Source: Sthenelais limicola (lineage: Eukaryota > Annelida > Polychaeta > Phyllodocida > Sigalionidae). Taken from it: a stretch of DNA of 64,000 nt. This document shows positions 11,424-23,333 of this stretch, one piece after another. Position 1 is the stretch's first letter. Each line of letters starts with the position of its first letter. The translations under genes were made by a program, and so were the position numbers. Under the pieces are notes generated by a model. It was given only the letters and a program-made list of their open reading frames with translations, did not search any database and had not been told where the DNA came from. The stretch lies in assembly GCA_942159475.1 (NCBI GenBank), contig OW804095.1, positions 152,944,808 to 153,008,807 on the forward strand, in the 5' to 3' direction.

Positions 11424-13054
11424 ATATCTGGGCACATACAGCACCTTGGGACTAGGGTAGTAGTAACACACCCATAGAGGCAAGGATATATAGCCTATCT
11501 AGGGCTTAACATCGTCAAGTCAAGCCCGGCTGATTGATATAGCCTAATTATAGCTTATAGACCTCTAGATATAGGGCCCGAGTATAATAGCAGCTCGTAT
11601 AGGGGAGAAAAGCTGACCTGAACTATTGAGACGAAAGCAGGAGAACTGGGAACAACTATTTTATGGAGACAGTGGGTCTGATAAGCATCCAGAAAACCAG
11701 TGGCCTGAAGAACCACCGACTCCTCTCTACACTCTTAGAACAACTGGCTCTTAACAAAAACAACAAAAAAACCCAACAATTCTTTGACTTATTCTGATGA
11801 GAGAACACTCGGTGAAATTACATCTCACAATTTCTAGAAGGATTCTGAAGTGGATGGTGTATTTTCTGGATGCTAAATTACAGGAAAGAACCTCAGCTTA
11901 GCTCAAGGGTAGGGAATAAATGCCAGAGACTCATTTAGGTACCTCAGAAGAGAACCATTTTGTCTGAGAGTGGCGAGGAGAGTAGTGGGTCAGAGAAGGG
12001 ACTGTCAACCTAGAAAAAAGGCATCAAGTTTCAGACTAAGTGCAGCACTCATAATTGATTTCATGGTTACTGGTGTCCTCCACATTTCGCCATCTGCGAC
12101 CAACATCTCCTCCTCCTCCTCCTCCTTTCCTCAACTTACAAGTGGGTCTCTTTGACCTATTTAGTTTGTCAATCAGATGATCAGCCAGTAGAAAAAGGTA
12201 TGTTTGTATACATGTAGAAAACGTCTTCGATTATCAACTTAACACTGATATAATGTTCCATTCAAAACAGCCAGACCCCCCAGATGGAATCAAATCAACC
12301 TTAAACATATTCAGGAGTTTCTGCTTGGCGATTTTTAAACATTAAATCTTTTCAAGATGTTAACTATGAAATAATGTATTTGAGGCATTTGCTTTCATAT
12401 ATTAAGACATAAAGTAAGTAATATGATCCGCCCATGAAGGGGGGTACCAGTGATAGCAAAGCTCGGGCGAACTAAAGATACAAGATACAATATAAACATC
12501 ATGGATTCCCTTGGTCTTCATTTTATCATTGACTTTCCGGACAACTTTACATAATGATACCTTCGTAGTTCAGATTGTATTTTGCTTTGAAGCAATATAT
12601 TAAGCCGATATGGTACAAATATATATCTAATAAATCACCATTACAAAACGTGATTAATCCTTGTCTATATTTGACTAAGGCTCTCAAGGTTATATCAACA
12701 GTTCTGTATAGTTCCTGAGGTACCATACTATACCTAATAACATAACCCACAAACACTAGATATTGATATTGGCTTGTGCTGCATTCCTGCACAAAAGGAA
12801 CTAAATCAAGTTGTCAAGCGGCAGGTCCATTATTAGAAAGCACCTCCACATATTGACAAATGAAGGGAACAATTCATATTGAAACACACCACACACAACA
12901 CTGCACAAATAGATCCAAATGAATTTCTCATCGCCGCCGGCTACAAGCTGGAAAACCAGAGCAATAAAACAACTGCCTGATCGGTACTGACTGCACGGGA
13001 TCAGTATATATATATATATCACAAATATATATACAGGATATATATATAATGTAA
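11424..13054. other. Unique sequence with a short TCC microsatellite
   Basis: (TCC)n of about 6 units lies at 12106-12126 and a TA-rich run at 13003-13050. No gene recognised in 1.6 kb. Confidence 0.35.
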
Positions 13055-13284
13055 GGGTCAGATCATAAGAATATGTACAATTTGACTCCACAAATTCCAA
13101 ATTATTGCCAATTGTTGATTGACGTAGGGCACAAAACCCACTCATTTATGTTTATCAGATCGTGAAATAGTAGAATTAAACAGCTACAAGTATTCCATAG
13201 TGCAATATCAAAGTCACAAATTATGTGAAATCCTATAATATTAGGTATAACATTTGATAGCACATATTGACTGATCTGACTCAT
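13055..13284. mobile_element. M1-like element, strongly diverged
   Basis: Ends resemble M1 (GGGTCAGATC at left, GATCTGACTCAT at right) but little of the interior matches, so this may be an internally replaced copy. Confidence 0.4.
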
Positions 13285-13314
13285 ATCTAAAAATATGTAA
13301 GATCTGTATATTGG

Positions 13315-13542
13315 TGAAATCCCCAGAATATCTACAATTCGCTTTCACCAATCCTCTCAAATAACCCAAATTTAAGACAAAAATTCAGTTCAAAATTCAG
13401 TTCAACATAACCGAACGTCTTATTTACATGAAAGCAATACCACATACACCCAGATATACCTAGTATTGACCATTCTTCACTCTAATTTAGCAGAATTAAT
13501 TCTAGATCTGCCGATTGTCCATTTTCTGAAGATTTAACCCAT
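13315..13542 (+). mobile_element. M1 element with a 7-bp flanking duplication
   Basis: The interior matches M1 (TCACCAATCCTCTCAAATAA type). Left end TGAAATCCCCAGAA, right end GAAGATTTAACCCAT. The bases ATATTGG lie directly outside both ends (13308-13314 and 13543-13549). Confidence 0.8.
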
Positions 13543-13857
13543 ATATTGGAGGCACAGAAGTACATGGAAGCAAGCGATTCTTCCATTCATCTTTCATTAT
13601 ACTTGTTGGGACTTGATCCATGTGTCCGATACAAAGTCTGCAATCATAAGTTGAGTAGACTATGGTAGTAATAAAGAGTGCCAATTGACAGGTATTTATA
13701 TTCCTGGGTATGGTGTGATTAAACCAACCTGATAGCTTTACATGTTACAACAGTTCATATAATAATGTGGCTGGAATATTCAGAACTAAAGGCCCTGCGT
13801 TATATGAACCTAGCCAAGGCATGGCCTGCTGATACGTCGGACTTTATTTGATTGAAT

Positions 13858-14107
13858 TATCTTAAAGGTATAGAATCAGTCTAGGCCCAAACCCTCAGAT
13901 TAGATAAGAATGGTATGTCAGTGATTGGATGCCTACTTAGCTAATCGGTTTCCTGACCTAGGACTAGGCGTTCTAATGGGAATGTAATGACATTTCGCGG
14001 TCTTAATGGAATTAAATGCCACTATGTGGTTTAGGGCGAGAGGCTTCCCTCCGTTTGAAGGGACTCTCTCAACTTTGGGCCTAGAATGTATCTTAAAGGT
14101 ATAGAGT
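13858..14107 (+). mobile_element. M2 element with a 19-bp flanking duplication
   Basis: The element occupies 13877-14088, from CAGTCTAGGCCCAAA to TTTGGGCCTAGAATG. The 19 bases on its left (13858-13876, TATCTTAAAGGTATAGAAT) recur on its right (14089-14107) with one change and no gap to either end. A duplication of this length is far above the usual 2-11 bp for inverted-repeat DNA transposons. Confidence 0.88.
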
Positions 14108-14146
14108 GTCGATAATGGTACCAGTAGTTGTCCAATTGATGTAACA

Positions 14147-14955
14147 AAATATTCTTATCTCGGATTGGATTTTATGTTGATTTTGTGCTTATTCAACGCT
14201 ATGGGTACAATACATATGTCCACAAAGGAAATACAATAAAATATAATTCTCCAAAAACTGTATAGATAGAGATTTCTGTCTCTTTCCTAAAAAAAGCTCG
14301 GAAGGTCAAGTTCTCCTCAAATCCAACCTACATATGAGAATTAGCAAGAATTATATCCATGGCATGGCTTGTCATATTTGGCTCTGGACTGTAACTAAAC
14401 ATTCTTATCATCGTTGTGGACTTTATGCAGATTTTGTGCTTATTCAACGCTATGGTTACAATAAATATTTCCACAACGCTCGATATTAAAGTTCTATAAG
14501 AGAGACATCTAACTACTGCTGTTTCCAATTCTTCATTTTATTACATTAGGGCTGATCCCTATTTTCTATAATTTTCCAAAAACTGTAGATAGAGACTTTT
14601 ATCTCCACGACTTCCCTAAAAAAGCTCGGAAGCCGGTCAAGTTCTCCTCAAATCCAACCTACATATGGGTAAGATTTTCAGAAAATGTACAATTCGCCTT
14701 CACCAATCCTCTCACATAGCCCACATTTGAGACAAAAATGAGCTTCAAAATGCAGTTTAACATAACAGAACTGATACTTTCAATCAATGTGATACCAAAT
14801 ATACTCAGATATACCCAGTATTCATCATTTTTCAGACTAATTGAGGAAAATTTCCTGAATGTGTAGAGCTGCTAATTGTAAATTTTCTGAAAATCTGACC
14901 CATCTGCGACTAGCAAGAATTATATCCATGGCATGGCTGGTCATATTTGGCTCAG
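14147..14955. repeat. Local tandem duplication, second copy interrupted by M1
   Basis: The stretch 14147-14395 (TTTGTGCTTATTCAACGCTA, AAAGCTCGGAAG, CAAGTTCTCCTCAAATCC and TTAGCAAGAATTATATCC in order) is repeated at about 14402-14955. The second copy has the same words in the same order but carries M1 between CCTACAT and the AGCAAGAATTATATCC part. The first copy therefore preserves the site before insertion. Confidence 0.75.
14665..14903 (+). mobile_element. M1 element inserted in a duplicated segment
   Basis: Begins ATGGGTAAGATTTTCAG and ends GAAAATCTGACCCAT. It is very similar to the copy at 19693-19931, sharing GGGTAAG and ACATTTGAGACAAAAATGAG. The unoccupied site survives at about 14328. 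Confidence 0.88.
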
Positions 14956-15247
14956 GCAGAAATCAACCAAGGCCAACACCATTTAGCAGATATAAATATC
15001 CTATATATTATTGATTTGGAAGGCAACATATTTGCTCGGCAACAGAAAAAAGTGACTTTTTAAACACATAAACAATGTTTATTTATGAACTGGCAGTGAT
15101 CGATATCATGGTAATGCACACAAGGTAAAAAACCATTATGTAGTATCATCATTAAGCTTTGGGGAACCGGTTATGTATATATATACATAAGAGAATTAAT
15201 CTAATGCTAATAATCGGGGCCGTATGCATAATTATATTACATTCTCT

Positions 15248-15594
15248 ATAGGGGATTTGCATGTCCGCCATCTTGAATCTCGATTCGCATTGAATTATTG
15301 GAGTTGTATGTCAGTGTAAAAGCTACAGACAACATGCTATGTTCAGCATGGGATATTTAACAGTGAGCTCATGTAAATATCCATGTGTTATACATGTTTC
15401 CATAGAATAAAACTTCATTTTTCCCATCATGCATTTGATTTTTATAGAGGATTTATACAAACTGTGATATTGGTGAAAACATTCTGGCAATTTGGCTACA
15501 AATGTTGCTAAATATTTGTACGGCAGATTTGTATTGAATCCGTCCCAGCATGCACTGCAATACACATGCGCAGTGAGACATACAACTCCCCTAT
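15248..15594 (+). mobile_element. M5 element (about 350-bp MITE)
   Basis: Ends are ATAGGGGATTTGCATGTC and ACATACAACTCCCCTATT. Family words include CCCATCATGCATTTG, GATATTGGTGAAAACATTC and CCCAGCATGCACTGCA. A CCGCCATCTTG word (YY1-type site) lies near the left end. Its internal - strand frame of about 110 codons is not a recognised protein. Confidence 0.75.
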
Positions 15595-16932
15595 TGACCT
15601 TTTCATGCTTTGCAATAGAGTGATTACTATTTCCCAGGTTGTATATAAAAAACACCTGACCAAATCATTCCAACTGCCATGGCCTATATATATGAATACA
15701 AATAGTTGGCTTTAAAAAATCACCCATGAGAATAATATCTATCAATATAACGACGGTAGCCAATAGTAAACAGTGAGAATCTCTCCAACATAACCTCTGG
15801 AATCAAACTCCGGCCTTAGATGTGGAATAAAGTAAAAACATTTCATAATAAAAAGTCTAATCATTTTCCTCATCAAATACAATAGCCATTAAGTATGGGA
15901 AAACATTTCTAGAGTAGAACCAGAACCAAACAACTCCCATGCACCCTTAAATGTGGAATAAACTAAAAACTTTTCACAACAAAGAGTCTAATATTTTCCT
16001 CATCAAATACAAGTATGGGAAAACATCTCTAGAGTAGAAGCGCTCCTCAGGTCCCTACAGTATTCAGCCAGAGGGTAATTTGGGGTCGTTCAAAGGTAAT
16101 TATGCCTTTAACAAACACATATGTATTTCATTAATAGCTCAATTACTAGTGTCTACTAGTTGGTTAGTCTAGCCCAGGGCTAGGAGCAGCCAGTCGACCG
16201 TGACCGACACACAGGGGCGAGGTGTTGTCTCTCTCTCAATATTCACCACTGATTTAATTACTTCCTAATAGTTCCTATCTGGGTAGGGTTAATGCGACAT
16301 GTACACTCGGATAGAACATGTACATTCTTTATTTTCACATTTAAAAAAATATATAAAAAATTGATAACTGATATTGGAAATATTTCCGAAGTCTTGAATA
16401 TGGATGAAGGCTGATAGTAGGTCCTCAAATAAATCTTTCAATTTTGAGCCTGACTTCTTGCCATTTTTTTTTAAAGAAAAAAGTTGGTAATGTAATATCC
16501 AATGGTTGTTTCAATGTCCCGAGTCGTTTGGCAACATATATTGCTGATACGGATAAAGGGATCATTTTCAATTAGATTAAAATAAATAATTCAATTATCT
16601 CGTTGCTTTATACAACATGCATTTTATAGCTTGATTTGTAACCAACGTGTTTTTGCGATCAGAACTTATATACATCGACTATTACTTAATTATTGTAAAA
16701 AGCTTTCTCGAATAAACTTTAAACACAATTTAAGATTCCTTTAAAAGCCTTTTTATGACCACCCCTGATAAATATATCAAGCCTGGCCGTATAAATAATA
16801 ATTAATTTATACAAACAAATTAATGTATAAATTAAATTGTCAATCAATATTCATGAGCCTGTACATAATAGGGACAACACAAACGCACGGGCGCTCGTCT
16901 GTCCAACCCTTTCACCCTCTAGATGATACCAG
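15595..16932. repeat. Unique AT-rich DNA holding a two-copy tandem duplication
   Basis: About 110 bases at 15817-15926 (GATGTGGAATAAAGTAAAAA to TCTAGAGTAGAACCAG) recur at 15949-16040 with small deletions. The rest shows nothing recognisable. Confidence 0.55.
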
Positions 16933-17271
16933 AGGCCAAAAAAAAAATAGGTGTGTTTCCGATTTATCTGGCTGAAAACTAGGTTGGGGGGGTGGTAACT
17001 TTTTTTTTTTGTTATTTTTTTTTGTTTGGAAACCTCCTCCCAGGAACTGAAAAAAATGTCTTTTTCATAACAATAGTTGTTTTGCACATGGGAAATGTGC
17101 CTTTTGACAGTGCCAGGTTAGGAAAACCCGTTTTCCTGCTTTTATAAGCTTTTTTTGTCAAAAAATCCAAAAAAAGTAAGATATGATGGGGGAAAAATCA
17201 GGTATGGTAAATTTTTTTTAGGTAGGGTAAGGTTTTTCTAGGTAGAAACACACCTTTTTTTTTTTTGGCCT
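16933..17271 (+). mobile_element. M4 element (about 340 bp)
   Basis: Ends are AGGCCAAAAAAA with GGTGTGTTTCCGAT, and GAAACACACC with TTTTTTTGGCCT. The interior has CATAACAATAGTTGTTTT and several T runs. Flanking GATACCAG (16925-16932) and GATACAGG (17272-17279) form an imperfect target duplication. It is closest to the copy at 31689-32026. Confidence 0.8.
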
Positions 17272-18442
17272 GATACAGGTTTTGGCTGAAATAATATCAT
17301 TTTAATGATGAGTACAGGCGACATTTTTTTCATCCCAACATATGGACTTGATATGGGCGATAATTCATAGTATCTGGTCTGTGTAGTAGTAGTATGTGCC
17401 ACAGTTCTATTCCCACTAACAGGGCTGGTGATAAATGACACATTGGGAGGCTAGATTGGTAGTGTGTGATCGGTCCCAGGAATACAATCATTTCTCTATC
17501 AACAAATTATTGTAGTGTGCCCTACAGAACAGATTAAAAGTAGCCAATTCAACTGAAGTAAATATAGTTTAACCGAATAAATGAAATAAAATTTGACCGA
17601 ATGAATCAAATAAAATTTAACCGAATGAATAAAATAAATTTTAAGGAGGAATATTCGAGGTACAATAGGTTATGAAAATATGGCAATACTACTATATCAT
17701 ATGTAATATGTACCGGCATCATTGCCCTTATTTCTGGTAATAGAAATTGTAAAAGGCGAATAAAAATAGAATAGAATGTAAAACCAGATCATGTCGAACC
17801 ATACATAATGGAAGTGGATGAGATGAGCACCGAAGTCGCTTGTTGTTGGGATGGCAATAACAACATAGCCAGAACACCTTACATGGACAAGTATTTGCTA
17901 TGATATATTATTTCCCCAATGTTGATGATGCTCCGCCGTGCACCCATTTGTTTGATGGATGAGCTTAGATTATCTAGATTGATTTTTCATGGGGAACCAC
18001 ATGGATAATTGATGCAGTAATTCAACATTGAACCCGATGCCCCCAGTTTTCTGAAATAAAATTGATGTATTAATTCACGTTACCTTTGGCAAGCAGCGCG
18101 TCATACTAGGGATACAATGTAAAATAACCTCACCTGAAATACAAGGTAAAAGTGGATATTAGATTGATTATATTATTAATTATATTTTCATAATTATTCC
18201 AAATAACATGGAATCGATAATATGAACAATGTCATTAAAGGATGCGAGTTTAGAAAGAGAAGAACTTATCAGAACAAATAAATAACGCTCAGAAATGTCC
18301 CTAGAGAGATAATATTTGTACTGAATATTTCAAAATGAATATTAAAGGTAAGAAAGCAATGGATGAATAAAGGTCCACCACTTATAACCCCATTACTCTA
18401 CCCAAAAGAAATCCTATAGAAAATAATTACTACAGGGTCTCA
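17272..18442. repeat. AT-rich sequence with a short tandem repeat
   Basis: Three units of about 24 bases (ACCGAATGAATAAAATAAA type) lie at 17570-17642. The word AATAACCTCACCTGAAATA at 18122 recurs near 35585 and in part near 58260, which suggests an old unidentified repeat. Confidence 0.4.
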
Positions 18443-18622
18443 CTGCGAAATCCTCTCAGATCAGATAACTATGGTATGTCAGTGATTGGACGCCTACTGC
18501 GTTAATGAATTTCCTGGTCCCGTAACAGGCGTCCTAATGGGATTCTAATGGGATTCTGCGGTTTCGAGCGAGAGGCTTTCTCCCTCAGTTTGGAGGGACT
18601 CTCTCAACTTTGACCCTAGACT
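18443..18622 (+). mobile_element. M2 element, 5' truncated
   Basis: Starts within the family at CCTCTCAGATCAGATAAC and ends TTTGACCCTAGACTG. ACTGCGAA occurs on both sides (18432 region and 18620 region), so a target duplication of about 10 bases may overlap the lost end. Confidence 0.7.
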
Positions 18623-18955
18623 GCGAAGTGACATATTTAAAGGGGAACCACTAGTTCTTACAGTGAATATACCCAATTCTAGCCGTGCTTCATAGAACCA
18701 TTCTTTCTATGAGTGCATGTATACATCATGTAGGCTTGTTTTCCGACATCATTGTGCCGATGCTCTATAAAGTAAACAAGGCTTGGTCCCGCCGCCCATT
18801 ATCCTGCATGTTTTACATTAATTCAGGTCAGAGATTTTCTGTTTTTCCTCCAGAACGGTTCAGACAGGAATGTGTAGCGTTAACTGGAGAATGGGGCAAC
18901 AACAGGAGGAGGCGGAGAAGGAGACGGGGGAGAAGACAGCCCTATATTAGTATGG

Positions 18956-19188
18956 ATAGACTGGTCACCTCAAAATGTACAATTCCTCTTCACCAATCCA
19001 CCCAAATAATTTAGATTTATGACAGAAATGAGGTTAAAAATACAGTTTACCATAACTGAACAGATTGCTTGAATCAGGGCAATACTAAATATACTCAGTT
19101 ATACCTAGTATTGACCATTTTAGCGGAATTTACTCAATGTGTACAGCTGCAGAGTGTACATTTTCTGGCGATCTGACCCATATAGACT
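18956..19188 (+). mobile_element. M1 element with a 7-bp flanking duplication
   Basis: The element occupies 18963-19181, from GGTCACCTCAAAATGTAC to GGCGATCTGACCCAT. ATAGACT lies directly outside both ends (18956-18962 and 19182-19188). A + frame of about 110 codons from 18685 ends inside it and is not believable as a gene. Confidence 0.82.
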
Positions 19189-19229
19189 ATAGAGCACTAT
19201 TGGACCCTATACACCACACTGGTCAGCTC

Positions 19230-19540
19230 TGTGATTGGACGCCTACTGCGCTAATGGCTTCCCTGGCCCTGGGGTAGGCGTTTGAATAGGATTATTATTG
19301 CATTCTGATATCTTAATGAGATTGTAATGGCATTTTGCGGTTTGGAGCTATAGGGAAATTTCCCTCAGTTTGGAGGGACTCCCTCAACTCTGAGCCTAGA
19401 TGGACATGGGTCATCTCTCCAGCACATGTATACCCTCAGATCAGATAAGAATGGTATGGGATGGTATGTCAGTGATTGGACACCTACTTCGCTAACCGGT
19501 TTCATGGCCTAAAACTTTCCCTCAGTTTGAAGTATTATGT
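19230..19540 (+). mobile_element. Two partial M2 copies in the same direction
   Basis: The first, about 19236-19403, runs from GTGATTGGACGCCTACTGCG to TCTGAGCCTAGATG. The second, 19432-19540, starts CCTCAGATCAGATAAG and stops near CCCTCAGTTTGAAG. Both lack one end. Confidence 0.65.
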
Positions 19541-19692
19541 GGACTAAGCGACCAAACATACCAAGAGACAACATAATCATGGATATAGAATTCTTATGAA
19601 TGCTCTTTTGTTGAAATTGAAACTGAAATATAAAATGCACCCAAGTCTCTATTGTTTCCCTTGGTTCATCCAGCGAGAGTGGAAGAAGTAAT

Positions 19693-19931
19693 ATGGGTAA
19701 GATTTTCAGAAAATGTACAATTCGCCTTCACCAATCCTCTCAAATAGCCCACATTTGAGACAAAAATGAGCTTCAAAATGCAGTTTAACATAACAGAACT
19801 GATACTTTAAATCAATGTGATACCAAATATATTCAGATAGACCCGGTATTTTTCATTTTTCAGACTAATTGAGGAAAATTTCCTGAATGTGTAGAGCTGC
19901 CAATTGTACATTTTCTGAAAATCTGACCCAT
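19693..19931 (+). mobile_element. M1 element
   Basis: Begins ATGGGTAAGATTTTCAG, ends GAAAATCTGACCCAT. Almost identical to the copy at 14665-14903, so the two probably share a recent source or one was copied locally. Confidence 0.88.
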
Positions 19932-20130
19932 ATATGTGAGTATAATCTCGTTGGTTCATCACTGTTTAATGACTTTAATGATCATCTCCATTAAACTGCA
20001 TCTGGATTATATAGAAAATCCTTAATTCCTTAACTACATAATTGCCTTACTTAGATTTCTCCAGAATCCAACTTCAAAGTCTAACCGACACATTGAAGTC
20101 TCCCAAGGCATCATTGGTTAATATCGGTTA

Positions 20131-20395
20131 ATTAAGGCGTTATTTGGGTCAGATTTTCAGAAAATGTACAATTCAACTTCACCAATCTTCTCAAATAAGC
20201 CAAATTTCAGACGAAAATAAAGTTCAAAATACAGTTTAACCTAGCCAAACAGATTGCTAGAATCAATGCAATGCCGAATATACTCGAATTTACCTAGTAT
20301 TGACCAAATTGCAGCCTGATTTAGCAGAATGTACTAAATGTGTAGAACTGAAAATTGTACATTATCTGAAAATCTGACCCATTTAGGGCGTTATT
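20131..20395 (+). mobile_element. M1 element with a 14-bp flanking duplication
   Basis: The element occupies 20145-20381 (TGGGTCAGATTTTCAG to GAAAATCTGACCCA). ATTAAGGCGTTATT on the left and TTTAGGGCGTTATT on the right (12 of 14 equal) abut it exactly. Confidence 0.85.
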
Positions 20396-20689
20396 ACTGA
20401 GCGACAAGCTGGGCCAGGCGTACGCGACTAAACCATAACAATACGCGGCGCGATGCTTATAGAGCGATGATGGATTAGTGGGTCTGGTAGCCCTACCGCC
20501 GCAACACTTCAAACTCCTTAAATAGTTCTAATGATGAAGACGTAATTAGTGGAAGCCATGTGGGTGAGCAGGAGACCGGCTGGAGACCAAACATTGGCCG
20601 GCAGCTGGAGGTTCACAGGCCGCCGAGGTCTTTATTAGCGACCCGTGTTGAGTGATATGTCCAGGGTGCATGGAGGTATATATATGTAT

Positions 20690-20927
20690 ATGGGTCAGGT
20701 CGGCAGAAATTGTACAATTGGACTTTTCCAATCCTCGCAAATAATTCAAATTGGAGACAAGAATAATGTACACAATTTTGTTCAACATATCCAAACAGAT
20801 TTTTCGAATCAAGGCGATATCAAATATCTTCAGATATACCGAGTATTGCCCATTTTTCCGCCTAATTTAGCAGAATTTACTAAATGTGAAGATCTGCCGA
20901 TTGTATATTTTTGAAGATCTGATCCAT
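20690..20927 (+). mobile_element. M1 element, diverged
   Basis: Begins ATGGGTCAGGTCGGCAG, ends GAAGATCTGATCCAT. GGGTGCATGGA occurs outside both ends (20664-20674 and 20934-20944), but not flush with them, so this may be a decayed long duplication. A 17-base TA-rich run separates the left copy from the element. Confidence 0.75.
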
Positions 20928-21341
20928 ATAGCTGGGTGCATGGACCACAGCTGGCTGGGGGTTGATGGCTGTTCAATGTTTATATTAGAAGCAAAAGTTA
21001 TAAGTAGGGAACAGTACCAGTAACATTGGTTTATCATGATATCATCGGCACCGCGCCGCGTGGTGGTCGTCTTTTATCTTCCTTACTGTTTGTTTGTCCC
21101 ACGATTTCTCCTTATGAGTTATGAATACTTTGATTTTCGATATAATGTTCAGTCATAAGTGAGCCTGTACTATTATTGTCACGATAGGGTATTTCTAATT
21201 TCTAAGTATTATTATAGCTATTATATAACAATTTTCTAATAATTAATTTGATGTAAATAAGATAATTAATTGTGCCAGCTAAAACCCTGCCCACACACAA
21301 CCGATTTGCCCCTCAATTAGGCTCTCCCGATGAATCCTATG
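20928..21341. other. Unique AT-rich sequence
   Basis: Nothing recognised apart from a short CpG-rich word, CACCGCGCCGCG, near 21050. Confidence 0.35.
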
Positions 21342-21393
21342 ATTTCATTTCAAATCCTGGTTTATGTTATTAAACCAGGATTTGAAATGAAAT
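21342..21393. repeat. Perfect 23-bp inverted repeat with a 6-base loop
   Basis: Arms at 21342-21364 and 21371-21393 (ATTTCATTTCAAATCCTGG in the left arm) are exact reverse complements around TGTTAT. The right arm runs straight into a truncated M1 right end at 21391-21442, so the palindrome may be a repair or fold-back product made when M1 was broken. Confidence 0.85.
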
Positions 21394-21442
21394 TTAGTAA
21401 ATGTGTAGAGCTGCCAATTGAACATTTTCTGAAGATCTGACC
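21391..21442 (+). mobile_element. M1 right-end fragment
   Basis: Only the last 52 bases remain, from AATTTAGTAAATGTGTAGAG to GAAGATCTGACCC. Confidence 0.75.
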
Positions 21443-21478
21443 CTTTGTCCTTCAGAAGAGTTGATGACCACCAATCCC

Positions 21479-21698
21479 AAGTCGATTAAAAGTAGACTTA
21501 GCATTTTCTAAATATTGTGGTAAAGTCTACTTTTAATCGACTTTTCCCAAGGAAAGAAGCCCACCAAATGACACACCTGAGGCTCAAGTTCACGTGAACT
21601 TACTATAGGAGCGCACACTCCACCGGAACCAACTGGACGCTTGGTAGACGCTGGTATACACGCGATCAGCGTTCCTACCACAATATTTAGAAAATGCT
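21479..21698. repeat. 21-bp hairpin whose loop recurs inverted downstream
   Basis: Arms at 21479-21499 and 21523-21543 (AAGTCGATTAAAAGTAGACT plus one T) are perfect complements. The 23-base loop at 21500-21522 (AGCATTTTCTAAATATTGTG plus GTA) is repeated exactly as its reverse complement at 21676-21698. Two alternative stems can therefore form. Confidence 0.9.
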
Positions 21699-21997
21699 AC
21701 CGTGAGGAGCCAACTTCAAACGCCGCGCCAGGGTGGCTGAGGTTGACCAGATGGCCACTGGTCAGTGCTAGATGGTGGAGTGGTCACCTCCCTGTCTAGT
21801 CTATATACACACCAGCTATTTACATTACTAATATATGTGAGTATATATATGACACATATTGAATCTAATCTTAGTAGTAAATATTACTACTAAGATCTAA
21901 TGAAAGTTGAAAATGCCTACATTTAGTTACATTTTTATTGGCATAACTAGATACCATTTTCAGAAAAGCATAAATATATATAACTAGCAAAGTACCC

Positions 21998-22345
21998 GTC
22001 CTCCGGACGGTCGCCCTCTCTCCCCACACTTCCCCCTCTCCCTCTTTTCCCTCCCCCTCTTCTCTGTCTCTCATACCTGTTTTTCTCTCCCAACCCCATC
22101 TCCGATACCCCCCTCTCCCTCCCCTCTTCCTCATGCTCCCCCTCCTCATTTTCTCTCCCACCCCTCTCTCCCTTCCCCTACATCCTCTCTCCCCCCTCTT
22201 CTTTCCCTCCCACTCCTCTGCATGTTGGACGGTCGCCCTCTCTCCCCACACTTCCCCCTCTCCCTCTTTTCCCTCCCCCTCTTCTCAGTCTTTCATATAC
22301 ATGTTTTTCTCTCCCAACCCCATCTCTGATTCTCCCCCCCCCCGC
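21998..22345. repeat. Pyrimidine-rich tandem duplication of about 220 bp
   Basis: The block beginning GGACGGTCGCCCTCTCTCCC at 22007 recurs at 22228 and runs through TTTTTCTCTCCCAACCCCAT in both. The whole region is almost pure C/T on the + strand. A related shorter piece follows at 22490-22560. Confidence 0.75.
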
Positions 22346-23333
22346 CCTCTAAAGTGCAAAAGTATACAAATATACAGAAACCATATGGGTTAAGGTTATC
22401 CCTTAGTTGTAATAGCTAAAATATATTAGATCCAACATAAAGGACTAAGTTGGAGGTACTGCAGGCAGTAAATCTCATATATTGAATGTACCTCCCCCTC
22501 CCCCTCTCCTATTCCTACACCCTCTTCTTTACTCTCCCACTCCTCTGCATGTAGTTAGGACCCCTGGACGTAGGTTGGGGGAAATTGTATGGGAAATTAA
22601 TATACACATTTTGGTAAAGAGGAGATTGAAGGAAATCTGTCAACTAAAGGACAACTTGCATCCCTGAAGTAATGACGTAGTATCTCACAGGGGTTTCCCA
22701 GGCTATAAATAGAGTGTGGGTATCCCGATTTAAAAAAGGCTTCAAAATCACATTTCCACCCCAAATACCTTCACAAACCACATACGACGACATCCAGAGA
22801 GGGGGGAGAGACCTCTAAAGATGAGTAAAGTGGTTTGTAAAACAACAAATTCCGAGAACATTCTGGACAAAGAAAACCTTCTTTCTACCATTTCTTTTCT
22901 ACCTCCTTTCCTAGAAATCGCTCTAGCTTTATATTATATGGATAATATATTATTATTTCCTAAGTACAATTAATACTCCTAACACGCAAAAGCAAAATGT
23001 CCAGATTGTAATATCATGATCATCATTCGTAGATTTATAAAATAGTAATGACTTTGAATGTACATACATGACCTATAAAGCTTTATTTTCATTCTCCAGA
23101 GGTTGCTACCACAGCTCCATTTCTTTTTAATATTGATACCCAGTTTATTGAAATCCTGCTATGATATTGTTGTTCTTATTGTATATTTAATTTTAGGACA
23201 AAATCTAAAACCTTTGCAGCAAGACAAGAACTAAGATACAAGAACTAAGATACATGTAGTTCCCACGAGACATCAGCCCCAATCCCATGATCCTTTGCTC
23301 CTACTGACATGGCCTTTATACAAACCCCCAATA
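22346..23333. other. Unique sequence with a short pyrimidine-rich piece
   Basis: A C/T-rich piece at 22490-22560 resembles the tandem duplication to its left. Nothing else recognised. Confidence 0.35.

Noticed and set aside
18685..19014. 109-codon protein
   Set aside because: Its C-terminal part is an M1 transposon and its middle an AGG-rich run; no homology recognised.
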